This document shows, piece after piece, positions 56,445-64,000 of a stretch of DNA of 64,000 nt. Position 1 is the stretch's first letter. Each line of letters starts with the position of its first letter. The notes beneath the pieces are model-generated. The model worked only from the letters and a program-made list of their open reading frames with translations. It did no database searches and had not been told where the DNA came from. Source of the DNA: Rudanella sp031411995 (GTDB taxonomy: Bacteria; Bacteroidota; Bacteroidia; Cytophagales; Spirosomataceae); assembly GCA_031411995.1 (NCBI GenBank), contig JANOCD010000058.1, forward strand, positions 54,493-118,492, read 5' to 3'. A program made the position numbers and the translations under genes.

Positions 56445-58937
56445 ATGACAAACATTGTGGTGGTCGGCAACGGAATGGTAGGCTATAAGTTCTGCGAAAA
56501 GTTGCTGGCGAAACAAACCGATGGCGGTCGGTACACCCTGACAGTGTTTGGCGAAGAACCCCGACCGGCTTACGACCGGGTGCATTTAAGTGCATATTTT
56601 TCGGGAACTTCTGCCGACGAACTGAGCATGGCCCCGGCCCACTGGTATGCCGATAATGGCATCCAACTCAACACAAGCGAGTGCGTTACGGCCATTGACC
56701 CCGTTGCCCACACGATCACGACCCACACGGGGCGCACTGTTCCCTACGACAAGCTGGTGATGGCCACGGGCTCTGCCCCGTTTGTACCCCCCGTGCCGGG
56801 GATTCACAAAGATGGCATTTTCGTTTACCGAACCATCGAAGACCTCGAAGCCATGATGGCCTGGGGCCGTGTAGCAACTAAAGCGGTGGTGATTGGGGGC
56901 GGCTTGCTGGGCCTCGAAGCGGCCAAAGCTTGCCTGGATATGGGCCTTGAAACGCATGTGGTCGAGTTTGCGCCCCGGCTCATGCCCCGCCAACTCGACG
57001 CGGGTGCCGCCGATATGCTCCGGCATAAGATGGAGGCTCTCGGCGTTCGGATTCACCTCAGCAAAAACACCAGCGAATTCACGGGTTACGACCGCGTAAC
57101 GGGTCTGCAATTTGCCGATGGCTCCGTGCTCGACGCTGACATGGTGGTGGTGTCGGCGGGTATCAAACCCCGCGATGAACTGGCCCGGCAAGCGAATTTG
57201 GCCGTTGGCCCACGCGGGGGTATCGTAGTAAATGACCTCCTCCAAACCTCAGACCCCGACATTTTTGCTGTGGGCGAATGCGCCCTGCATGGTGGAATGA
57301 TTTATGGGTTGGTGGCACCGGGGTATGATATGGCCGACGTAGTGGCCGCGAACCTGAATGGGGTTAGTAAAGACTTTACCGGCTTTGACCTTTCCACTAA
57401 ACTCAAACTGATTGGGGTTGATGTAGCGAGTTTTGGCGACCCATTTTGTGAGCAGACTCCGCACCGGCCCATTGTGCTGGAAGATAAGGTGTCGGGCGTT
57501 TATAAACGCTTGAATATCAGTACTGATGGTTTCCTGTTGGGGGGCATTCTGGTAGGTGAAGCCGAGTCCTATAACCTGCTGTTGCAGACCTGCAAGAACG
57601 GATTACCGCTTCCTAAACACCCCGAAGAACTGTTATTGCCAGCCCGATCAGGAACGGGTGAATCAGCCGGTTTGGGTGTGGCAGCTTTGCCCGATTCGGC
57701 CTTGATTTGTTCCTGCGAGGGTATCTCGAAAGGCGACATTTGTGGGGCTGTGGTCGAAAAAGATGCTACGGATATTGCCACGATCAAGAAATGTACGAAA
57801 GCCGGAACAGGTTGTGGGGGCTGCGTACCGATGCTTAACGACCTGATTACCGAAACCCTCAAAAAGCAGGGCAAAGTGGTGCGCCGGGTTTTGTGTGAAC
57901 ACTTTGACCATACGCGGCAGGAGATTTATGATCTGGTTCGCATCAATGGCGACCAAACCTATCACGAAGTGTTGCACCATTACGGACGGGGTTACGGTTG
58001 TGAAATCTGCAAGCCCGCCGTTGCCTCGATTCTGGCCAGTGTTCACAACGATCTGGTGGCCAAACAAGCCACAATTCAGGATACCAACGACCGCTATCTG
58101 GCTAATATTCAGCGGGGTGGCACCTACTCGGTGGTTCCGCGTGTGGCTGGGGGCGAAATCACCCCCGATAAATTGATCGCGCTCGGTACAGTGGCGAAAA
58201 AATACGATCTCTACTGCAAAATTACGGGTGGTCAGCGCGTGGACTTGTTTGGAGCAAGAGTTGACCAATTGCCCCTGATCTGGAGCGAGTTGATCGGGGC
58301 CGGTTTCGAGAGTGGACACGCTTATGGTAAATCGCTCAGGACAGTGAAAAGCTGTGTGGGCTCCACCTGGTGCCGATTTGGAGTGCAGGATTCGGTTGGG
58401 TTCGCCATCGAAATCGAAGAGCGATATAAGGGTTTGCGGGCACCACATAAACTAAAAGGGGGCGTTTCTGGCTGTGTGCGGGAGTGCGCTGAGGCCCAAT
58501 CAAAAGACTTCGGGATTATTGCCACCGAAAAAGGCTGGAATCTGTATGTGTGCGGCAACGGCGGGGCTAAACCCCAACATGCACTCCTGCTGGCCTCCGA
58601 CATCGATCGCGAAACCTGCGTGAAGTACCTCGACCGCTTCCTAATGTTTTACGTGAAGACCGCTGAACCACTCAGCCGCACCGCCACCTGGCTCAACAAG
58701 CTCGAAGGCGGGCTGGACTACCTCAAAAGTGTGATTATCGACGATGTGCTGGGCATGAACGAACAGTTTGAGCGCGAAATGGAACACGTTGTCGAAACGT
58801 ACCAATGCGAATGGAAATCGGTGGTTGAAAATGAGGCTTTAAACGGCCAATATCGCCACTTCATCAACGCCACCGAACCAGACCCAACCCTCGCATTCCT
58901 CCCCGAACGCGGCCAAAAACGACCGATTAATTGGTAA
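56445..58937 (+). CDS. nirB: assimilatory nitrite reductase large subunit
   Basis: The 830-residue enzyme reduces nitrite to ammonia with NAD(P)H. The N-terminal FAD/NAD domain has VVVGNGMVGYKFCEKL, TGSAPFVPPVPGI and VVIGGGLLGLEAAKA. A BFD-like [2Fe-2S] domain carries the Cys set CSCEGISKGDIC and GTGCGGCVPML. The sulfite/nitrite reductase half-domains end in the siroheme-[4Fe-4S] motif C637-x5-C643 ... C677-x3-C681 (SCVGSTWC, GCVRECAE). The length is normal. NirD follows after a repeat element, and cobA is divergent. Confidence 0.96.
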   Translation: MTNIVVVGNGMVGYKFCEKLLAKQTDGGRYTLTVFGEEPRPAYDRVHLSAYFSGTSADELSMAPAHWYADNGIQLNTSECVTAIDPVAHTITTHTGRTVPYDKLVMATGSAPFVPPVPGIHKDGIFVYRTIEDLEAMMAWGRVATKAVVIGGGLLGLEAAKACLDMGLETHVVEFAPRLMPRQLDAGAADMLRHKMEALGVRIHLSKNTSEFTGYDRVTGLQFADGSVLDADMVVVSAGIKPRDELARQANLAVGPRGGIVVNDLLQTSDPDIFAVGECALHGGMIYGLVAPGYDMADVVAANLNGVSKDFTGFDLSTKLKLIGVDVASFGDPFCEQTPHRPIVLEDKVSGVYKRLNISTDGFLLGGILVGEAESYNLLLQTCKNGLPLPKHPEELLLPARSGTGESAGLGVAALPDSALICSCEGISKGDICGAVVEKDATDIATIKKCTKAGTGCGGCVPMLNDLITETLKKQGKVVRRVLCEHFDHTRQEIYDLVRINGDQTYHEVLHHYGRGYGCEICKPAVASILASVHNDLVAKQATIQDTNDRYLANIQRGGTYSVVPRVAGGEITPDKLIALGTVAKKYDLYCKITGGQRVDLFGARVDQLPLIWSELIGAGFESGHAYGKSLRTVKSCVGSTWCRFGVQDSVGFAIEIEERYKGLRAPHKLKGGVSGCVRECAEAQSKDFGIIATEKGWNLYVCGNGGAKPQHALLLASDIDRETCVKYLDRFLMFYVKTAEPLSRTATWLNKLEGGLDYLKSVIIDDVLGMNEQFEREMEHVVETYQCEWKSVVENEALNGQYRHFINATEPDPTLAFLPERGQKRPINW

Positions 58938-59003
58938 AGAGTGAAAGAGTGGCTTCAATGTCCACCCCGCTCTTTCGCTCTTTCGCTCTTTCACTCTTTC
59001 GCT
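58936..59003. repeat. AAAGAGTG-type stuttering inverted repeat, copy 4
   Basis: AAAGAGTGAAAGAGTGG (58936-58952) pairs with CCGCTCTTTCGCTCTTT (from 58967) around a 14-base loop, and further CTTTCGCT/CTTTCACT units continue to the base before the nirD ATG. It fills the complete nirB-nirD junction and touches both genes. Confidence 0.88.
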
Positions 59004-59363
59004 ATGATCTCTCAAGAAACTTCCCTCCGCTGGTGCCGGGCTGCGCCGGTGGATGCGTTCCCGGCCGATGGCGGGGCCTGTGTGCTGATCGACGGTCAGC
59101 AAATTGCTATTTTCAACTATACCGACGGGGCAACGGGCCTGCCTTCGCGCTGGTATGCCACCCAAAATTTATGCCCTCACAAGCAGCAGATGATCCTGTC
59201 GCGGGGCATGATTGGCGATTGCAAAGGCGAGCCCAAAGTGGCCTGTCCGTTCCACAAGAAGACATTTTCCCTTGAAACCGGCGAAAACCTCAACGGCGAC
59301 GACTACCGGATTCAAACCTATCCGGTGCGGGTGGAGAATGGAGAGGTTTTTGTGGGAGTTTAG
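59004..59363 (+). CDS. nirD: nitrite reductase small subunit (Rieske type)
   Basis: A 119-residue Rieske protein. The cluster ligands are in LCPHKQQM and ACPFHKKTF, that is C-x-H and C-x2-H. The start MISQETSLRWCRAA and DAFPADGGACVLIDGQQIAIF match NirD. It is the small subunit of NirBD. The ATG at 59004 directly abuts the AAAGAGTG repeat; the frame upstream of it is translated repeat and is not native. Confidence 0.93.
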   Translation: MISQETSLRWCRAAPVDAFPADGGACVLIDGQQIAIFNYTDGATGLPSRWYATQNLCPHKQQMILSRGMIGDCKGEPKVACPFHKKTFSLETGENLNGDDYRIQTYPVRVENGEVFVGV

Positions 59364-59497
59364 TGCTGCGCTGTTTCATGTTTCGCGTTTCAAAAGCTGC
59401 GCCATTTCTGTAAGTTCAAAGGATACGCCGTTTCACTGGACGGTGCAAAGACCGACTGGAATGAGACGCGCCAGCAATGAAACCATAGAAACAGCTT
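59364..59497. repeat. GTTTC-type stuttering inverted repeat, copy 4
   Basis: CTGCGCTGTTTCATGTTTCG on the left (from 59367) faces GAAACCATAGAAACAGC on the right (to 59494), with TACGCCGTTTCAC units between. It starts at the nirD stop and reaches nearly to the tyrA stop. Confidence 0.65.
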
Positions 59498-59508
59498 AGC
59501 CATTGAAC

Positions 59509-60366
59509 CTATTTCTTTTCAATCCCCTCCAGTACTCGCCGGATGACATTGGCGCGGGCCATAAAACTGAACGATTCACCAGTGTCGCCGGAGTCGATAG
59601 CGGTTTTGAATTGTTGCAGGAAATCAATGTAGTCAGCCAAAGCCTGCGACACGTTTTGCCGGTTCTGGTCGAAGATGGGTGCCCACATGGCGGGGGAGCT
59701 TTTGGCAAGTCGGACGGTGCTGCTGAAACCCGTGCTGGCCATATCGAAAATAGCCTGTTCGTCTTTTTCCTTCTCTAAAACCGTCAAGCCGAGGGCAAAC
59801 GCGCTGATGTGGCTCAGGTGCGAGACATAAGCCAAATGCAGGTCGTGTTCCTGCGGGGTCATGTAGAACAGCTTCATGCCAATGTCCCGAAAAATCGACT
59901 CCACCAGCGTCAGGCTGTCGGGGCGGCTTTTTTCGCGGTCGCAGATGATGAGGTTTTTGCCGGGGAGCAAATCCCGGAAAGCCGCGCCGGGGCCGGAGTT
60001 TTCGGTGCCCGCCATCGGGTGAGCCGCCACAAACTGCGCCCGGCGCGCGTGGTTATCAACCACCGCGCAAATGGTTTCTTTGGTCGACCCCAAATCAACC
60101 ACCGTTCCAAAATGAGGCAGCGTATCCAGCACCGTAGGCAGCAACTCGATAATGGTGTTAACGGGTGTTGCCAGTACCACCAAATCTGACTGACTCACGG
60201 CCTGCTCAAACGGCATTACCTCGTCTACCAGTCCTTTGGCCACGGCCAATTGCCCATGCACCATCGACGCATCAACGCCAACGAACCGCACTTTGGGGTA
60301 TTTCTCACGAACGGCCAAAGCAAACGAGCCGCCGAGAAGTCCAGTACCTATAATGGTGATAATCAT
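59509..60366 (-). CDS. tyrA: prephenate dehydrogenase
   Basis: The 285-residue NAD(P)-dependent enzyme converts prephenate to 4-hydroxyphenylpyruvate for tyrosine. It has the Rossmann motif TIIGTGLLGGSFALAVREK, VVDLGSTKETICAVV, the conserved HPMAGTENSGPGAA and the all-helical dimer domain with HLAYVSHLSHISAFALG. There is no chorismate mutase or ACT domain. The start at 60366 overlaps the aminotransferase stop as ATGA, so the two are an operon. Confidence 0.93.
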   Translation of the reverse strand: MIITIIGTGLLGGSFALAVREKYPKVRFVGVDASMVHGQLAVAKGLVDEVMPFEQAVSQSDLVVLATPVNTIIELLPTVLDTLPHFGTVVDLGSTKETICAVVDNHARRAQFVAAHPMAGTENSGPGAAFRDLLPGKNLIICDREKSRPDSLTLVESIFRDIGMKLFYMTPQEHDLHLAYVSHLSHISAFALGLTVLEKEKDEQAIFDMASTGFSSTVRLAKSSPAMWAPIFDQNRQNVSQALADYIDFLQQFKTAIDSGDTGESFSFMARANVIRRVLEGIEKK

Positions 60367-61520
60367 ACGATTCTGTGGGTTGCCTGTCTGATTCTGTCCT
60401 CTTCCACACACAATGAAACCCGCACATACCGCTGTCCTTTTGGGCCAAAAATGAAGCCGGGGGCAATAAATACGTGGTTTTTGGTCAATAATCGGTTCAC
60501 CAATTCCTCTGCCGAAGCAACCGATTCGGGCAGTTTGGCCCAGATAAATAACCCCTCCTGATCGGTGGCGTAGGTGCAGTTGAGCGCATCTAAAAACGCA
60601 TAGACCGCCGATAATCGACCAGCATACACTGTGTTGCGGTCGGCGTGCCAGGCATCAGAATTGTGCAGGGCTACGGTAGCGGCATCCATCAGGGGTCGAA
60701 ACATCCCGGAATCCACATTGCTTTTGATCGTCAGCACCGCGTCGATGTAGGGTTTGGCCGCCGAGAGCCAGCCCACGCGCCAACCGGCCATGTTGTGCGA
60801 CTTGCTCATGGAATTCAACTCAAGGGCCACGTCTTTGGCTCCGTCGATGGCCAGCAGGCTGACGGGGGGCTTTTTATTCAGAACAAGGCTATACGGATTG
60901 TCGTGGCAAAGCAGAATCTGGTGGTCATGGGCGAAGCGCACGGCTCGCTCAAACAGGGCAGGCGTGGCGGGCGCACCCGTTGGCATGTGGGGGTAGTTGA
61001 GCCACATGATTTTCACGGTGTGTTGGGCCACCAAATCGGTCATGGCTTCCCAGTCGGGTTGCCAACCGTTATTCTCCTGCAAGGGGTATTCCTGCACATT
61101 GGCCCCTATGAGTTTGCTCACGGCGCGATAGGCCGGGTAGCCTAAATCGGGCACCAGAACGCCGTCACCTTCATTCAAAAACGTCATCGAAATATGCGTG
61201 ATGCCCTCTTTGGAGCCAATCAGGGGCAGAATCTCGGTATCGGGGTTGAGCGTAACGCCGTAGGTATGGGCGTAAAAATCGACAATGGCCTGCCGGAGGG
61301 ATGGTGTGCCTTTGTAGGGTTGATACCCGTGGGCATCGGGGCGGTGAGCAGCCTCCGAGAGAGCTTCAATAGTGCCAGCGGAGGGCATCATATCGGGGTT
61401 GCCGATACCCATATTAATCACATCGTGACCAGCAGCAATCAGTTGCCGAACTTCGGCCAGTTTAACCGAAAAATAGTACTCCTGGGTTTGACCGGCGCGG
61501 TGAGCAAGAGGAATAATCAT
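60363..61520 (-). CDS. class I/II PLP-dependent aminotransferase
   Basis: A 385-residue fold-type I aminotransferase. It has MGIGNPDMMPSAGTIEAL, HGYQPYKGTPSLRQAI, the Asn and Asp/Tyr region LCHDNPYSLVLN, the PLP lysine in NSMSKSHNMAGWRVGWL and a C-terminal Arg region QRYVRVSLC. It resembles LL-diaminopimelate/aspartate-type enzymes. Overlap with tyrA suggests it transaminates prephenate or the phenyl- and hydroxyphenylpyruvates in aromatic amino-acid synthesis. No chorismate mutase gene is visible nearby. Confidence 0.92.
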   Translation of the reverse strand: MIIPLAHRAGQTQEYYFSVKLAEVRQLIAAGHDVINMGIGNPDMMPSAGTIEALSEAAHRPDAHGYQPYKGTPSLRQAIVDFYAHTYGVTLNPDTEILPLIGSKEGITHISMTFLNEGDGVLVPDLGYPAYRAVSKLIGANVQEYPLQENNGWQPDWEAMTDLVAQHTVKIMWLNYPHMPTGAPATPALFERAVRFAHDHQILLCHDNPYSLVLNKKPPVSLLAIDGAKDVALELNSMSKSHNMAGWRVGWLSAAKPYIDAVLTIKSNVDSGMFRPLMDAATVALHNSDAWHADRNTVYAGRLSAVYAFLDALNCTYATDQEGLFIWAKLPESVASAEELVNRLLTKNHVFIAPGFIFGPKGQRYVRVSLCVEEDRIRQATHRIV

Positions 61521-61637
61521 GCTGTAAAATTAGGGGCAGGGGGGCGAAAACCCTATTTTGGTTTGATGTTGTCGGGTATTGAAAAAAAAGTAGCTTCGTA
61601 TTCCAACCGATGGAGCTAATTCTGACTCCTGTTAAGT

Positions 61638-62447
61638 ATGAAACATGTACTCTTTTCGCTACTGCTGTTTGCCCTCGCCGGTTGCCAGATCGACGGCTTA
61701 GACCCGTTGAACACCAGAACGGTGGTTCCTGATGTGAATGCCCGTGTTGCCCGCAGGTTATCCGCAAGTGTGGATGGAAAAACCATTTACAACGAGGATA
61801 AGTATGCGTATAACTCAGCGGGGCAACTGGAACGAGTCAATGGCTATTACCGCAACGGAAGCGGACAGATGATTCTATCGTATTACCAGACGTATGAATA
61901 CAATACAGATGGGAAACTCTCGAGTCAACTTTATTTCAACCGTTCATCGAATACCAGTGATTTTCGGACATCTACTATACGAAATTTTAGCTATCCGGCT
62001 GATAATCGGGTTGTTGAAAATGCGTTTTGGGTCGAGAATACTACCAACAAACAAATGGTATCTGGTCGAACGGAGACGTTTAAAGAGAACGGGCTGCCCG
62101 TAAAAGTGGTGCAGTATTACCCGAACAGCAGTCAGCAGCTACTACTTCAAAACACCATTAGTTATACCTATAAATCAGGACGACTGATTAAGGAAGAGTT
62201 TAGGAATGCAACCGGAACGTTGTACAACACGCAGGAATATACCTACAAAGGCCGCACAGCAACGGTAATGTCGTTCTTTCCCGGTGCTAAGGAGGCATAT
62301 CCTGTACGAGCACTGGGATATGACCGTCGGGGCCGATTGATTCGGCAGCAGTTTGTAGGTAGAAGCGATTATCTCTGGAGCAGTTCCTCTCTGACAGCCA
62401 GTTCTTATTCTATCCCCGCAACAACCATTTTTGAGTATGTCGATTGA
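61638..62447 (+). CDS. YD-repeat-like lipoprotein, tandem copy 1
   Basis: A 269-residue lipoprotein (lipobox ALAGC near residue 16). After VVPDVNARVARRLSASVDGK it shows imperfect Tyr-rich repeats of RHS/YD type (YAYNSAGQLERVNGYYRNG, YEYNTDGKL, ALGYDRRGRLIRQQF) and ends with TTIFEYVD. Function is unknown; such repeats often make extended beta structures that bind carbohydrate or partner proteins. Three paralogues lie in a row on this strand, and this is the first. Confidence 0.75.
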   Translation: MKHVLFSLLLFALAGCQIDGLDPLNTRTVVPDVNARVARRLSASVDGKTIYNEDKYAYNSAGQLERVNGYYRNGSGQMILSYYQTYEYNTDGKLSSQLYFNRSSNTSDFRTSTIRNFSYPADNRVVENAFWVENTTNKQMVSGRTETFKENGLPVKVVQYYPNSSQQLLLQNTISYTYKSGRLIKEEFRNATGTLYNTQEYTYKGRTATVMSFFPGAKEAYPVRALGYDRRGRLIRQQFVGRSDYLWSSSSLTASSYSIPATTIFEYVD

Positions 62448-62482
62448 CCGTTTTCTCATCCATTAAATTTTCCATAATCGCC

Positions 62483-63280
62483 ATGAAAAACCTATTCGTT
62501 CTTGTGCTTATTGCCTTACTGACAAGCAGTTGTCAGATCAATGTGATGCAATCTGACCCCGGCACCGACCCCAATGCCGTGGTGCCCGATGCCAATGCCC
62601 GCATCGCCCGAAAACTGTTTGTGGGTGGGGCCGATGGGAAAACCATTTACAGCGAAGACCGCTATGAGTACAATCAGAAAGGGCAGCTAACAAAACTCAG
62701 CCGCTTGAGCCGCAATGCAGCGGGGAGCATGGATCTGTACAATTACAATGAGTATGTGTATAACGATCAAGGCCAACCTACCCAGATGCGGACTTTTTCG
62801 CGCACCCAATCGGGGATTTTTCAGCAGCAATGGGTTACGAACTACGAACACCCAAACCCAAATCAGGAAATAGAAACAATGTCGTATGTGGACGCAACGA
62901 CCAAAGTTCTCACCCCACAAAGCCGCACCGAGACAACCACAGAAGAGGGTCGCAAAGCGCGGGTTATCCAGTATTACCGGAACAACCAGACGTTTGAAAA
63001 AAGCCGCGAGACGGTCTTCCGCTACGAAGCTGGTCGCTTAACAGCCGAAGAGAGCCTGAACCCAAACGGGGCTGCCGGAACCGTGTTTCGGTATGCCTAC
63101 AAAGGCCGCACGGCCACTGTTGAGGAGTTCATGGGAAACCGGTCTGAGAGCATTTCGTCGCAGGCATTTCAATATGACAGCCGGGGCCGTCTCGTTCGTT
63201 CGGAGGTCACAAAAACAAACCCGATTCTGTGCGTAGCAATGGTGCCGGGCAGTGCCACGGTTTATGAATATGTGGACTGA
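62483..63280 (+). CDS. YD-repeat-like lipoprotein, tandem copy 2
   Basis: A 265-residue lipoprotein (LLTSSC lipobox; start at 62483, MKNLFVLVLIALL) built like copy 1: VVPDANARIARKLFVGGADGK, YEYNQKGQLTKLSRLSRNA, EYVYNDQGQPTQMRTFSR, FQYDSRGRLVRSEV and the end ATVYEYVD. Its stop overlaps the start of copy 3 (TGATG at 63278-63282), so these two are translationally coupled. Function is unknown. Confidence 0.75.
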   Translation: MKNLFVLVLIALLTSSCQINVMQSDPGTDPNAVVPDANARIARKLFVGGADGKTIYSEDRYEYNQKGQLTKLSRLSRNAAGSMDLYNYNEYVYNDQGQPTQMRTFSRTQSGIFQQQWVTNYEHPNPNQEIETMSYVDATTKVLTPQSRTETTTEEGRKARVIQYYRNNQTFEKSRETVFRYEAGRLTAEESLNPNGAAGTVFRYAYKGRTATVEEFMGNRSESISSQAFQYDSRGRLVRSEVTKTNPILCVAMVPGSATVYEYVD

Positions 63281-63900
63281 TGAAAACGCTCTTTATCCTA
63301 TCCAGCCTGCTGATTCTGACGGTCGCAGGTTGCCAGGTTGAGGTCAACCCAACGGTTATACCGGACCCAACCGCTCGTGTGTCGCGGGAAATCCTGTTGA
63401 GTGGAACGGACGGAAAAACGGTGATTGGCGAGGCTACTTACCAGTATAACTCAGCCGGAAACCTTGCCGAAATAAAGCGGTATGGCAAAGGCGGAACGGG
63501 TTCGCTTTCCTTATACGCCTATGAGTTGTACGAATACGACAGCAACAACCGGGTAGTAAATCGGCTTGATTATTACCGAAACCAAACGGCAACGGGTAAT
63601 GATTTTACGCTCAGTGAGGGACAAAAATTTCAATATCCTGCTCATAATCAAATAGTTATCCAGATTTATGGATATTATTCAGGACAATCCTGGCTAAGAA
63701 AATGGGTAGAAACGACTATCAAGAATGGGCAACCCATTCGAGCCGTTTCTTATAATCCGGGTAGTGGTGGAGTCTCGCGGGGATCTCTGTTTATGGATGT
63801 TACCTACGTTTATGAAAATGGGCGGTTAGTGAAACAGGAGTACCGAAATGATCGAAATGGAGACTGCTCGCTGAACTGTGTCAATCCTGCAGGTGAATAG
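63280..63900 (+). CDS. YD-repeat-like lipoprotein, tandem copy 3, apparently truncated by an insertion sequence
   Basis: A 206-residue frame with a lipoprotein signal (LTVAGCQVEV) and the same repeats (YQYNSAGNLAEIKRYGKG, YEYDSNNRVVNRLDYYRN). Homology to copies 1 and 2 stops after GRLVKQEYRNDRNG, and the last residues (LNCVNPAGE) are read from what looks like the end of an IS256-type element starting near 63875. About 60 C-terminal residues, including the EYVD end, are missing. It is probably inactive or altered. Confidence 0.7.
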   Translation: MKTLFILSSLLILTVAGCQVEVNPTVIPDPTARVSREILLSGTDGKTVIGEATYQYNSAGNLAEIKRYGKGGTGSLSLYAYELYEYDSNNRVVNRLDYYRNQTATGNDFTLSEGQKFQYPAHNQIVIQIYGYYSGQSWLRKWVETTIKNGQPIRAVSYNPGSGGVSRGSLFMDVTYVYENGRLVKQEYRNDRNGDCSLNCVNPAGE

Positions 63901-64000
63901 AAGGGGGAAAAAGAAAAATCCTTATTTTCACAATCATGACTGACCAATTCGACTTCGAGTCCTTCAAACAGGCGGCCATTAAAGGGCTCTATGAAGGTAA
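63875..64000 (+). mobile_element. left end of an IS256-family insertion sequence (partial)
   Basis: ACTGTGTCAATCC at 63875-63887 resembles the ACTGTGTCA ends of IS256-type elements. It interrupts the third lipoprotein gene, and a transposase-like start follows 60 bases later. The element continues beyond the right edge, so the other end and target duplication cannot be seen. Confidence 0.55.
63936..64000 (+). CDS. IS256-family (mutator type) transposase, N-terminal fragment
   Basis: The frame opens at ATG 63936 and runs off the edge after about 21 residues. FDFESFKQAAIKGLYEG is the pattern seen at the start of many Bacteroidota IS256-family transposases (FdFeaFKqqai.gL..Gk). The DDE catalytic part is outside the window, so the call rests on this short segment and on the IS-like end just upstream. 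Confidence 0.6.
   Translation, partial: MTDQFDFESFKQAAIKGLYEG

Noticed and set aside
56586..58448. Long minus-strand frames within nirB
   Set aside because: Shadows of the nirB reading frame; no family features.
58941..59003. N-terminal extension of NirD
   Set aside because: It is encoded by the repeat element; the conserved protein starts at MISQETSLRW.

Overview
The window looks like chromosomal DNA of a member of the Bacteroidota, most likely order Cytophagales and close to Spirosoma. The reasons are a G+C content a little above 50 % by eye, promoter-like TAnnTTTG boxes, and Bacteroidota-type genes: Bat-type aerotolerance genes, Skp/OmpH and PpiD/SurA-type chaperones, FKBP lipoproteins, a UvrA with reduced zinc modules, and many short lipoproteins. 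This placement is inferred from gene content, not from a database match.

Layout. 0-5.6 kb: the end of a Bat-type membrane cluster, an NTF2-like secreted protein, and penicillin-binding protein 1C, which carries an in-frame palindrome and faces a beta-CASP metallo-hydrolase. 5.7-10.5 kb: tRNA-Leu(CAG), an ATP-grasp enzyme, uvrA and smpB, then a 550-base gap holding a candidate structured RNA. 11-18 kb: a Skp-like chaperone, a penicillin acylase, MoxR, rlmN, CvpA and YqeY. 18-28 kb: DinB, engB, a sulfatase, two tandem lytic transglycosylases, a carboxylesterase, a ThuA protein and an MFS transporter. 28-33 kb: an eno - divIC - phosphatase - gpmI run on the minus strand followed by an AT-rich xisH/xisI pair. 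33-44 kb: a Lys-rich secreted protein, recQ, a third lytic transglycosylase, ndk, nrnA, two FKBP lipoproteins, rdgB and a PpiD-like foldase. 44-52 kb: a CrtA-like monooxygenase, a two-gene McrBC-like (AAA+ / DUF2357-nuclease) module, a ComM-type ATPase and an M28 peptidase. 52-61.5 kb: pyrophosphatase, aldo/keto reductase, an orphan PD-(D/E)XK protein, nitrite assimilation (MogA-like, cobA, nirB, nirD) and tyrA with an aminotransferase. 61.6-64 kb: three tandem paralogous lipoproteins, the last apparently cut by an IS256-type element that runs off the right edge.

How genes work together. cobA makes the siroheme precursor needed by nirB, and nirD completes the nitrite reductase. The aminotransferase and tyrA overlap and serve aromatic amino-acid synthesis. 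Eno and GpmI are consecutive glycolytic steps and share a strand with divIC. Three lytic transglycosylases, PBP1C and DivIC concern the cell wall and division. The McrBC-like pair is the best defence candidate, with XisHI and the orphan nuclease-fold protein as weaker ones.

The most unusual thing here is not a gene. Many gene junctions are filled by long imperfect hairpins built from short stuttering units (AAAGAGTG/AAAGAGCG; GTTTC with GCCGAAGGC; ATTGGATA; TTCAGGGGATTT). The units run in one sense on one arm and in the complementary sense on the other. Several copies reach into coding ends or abut promoters and start codons. A palindrome of comparable architecture sits in frame inside pbpC.
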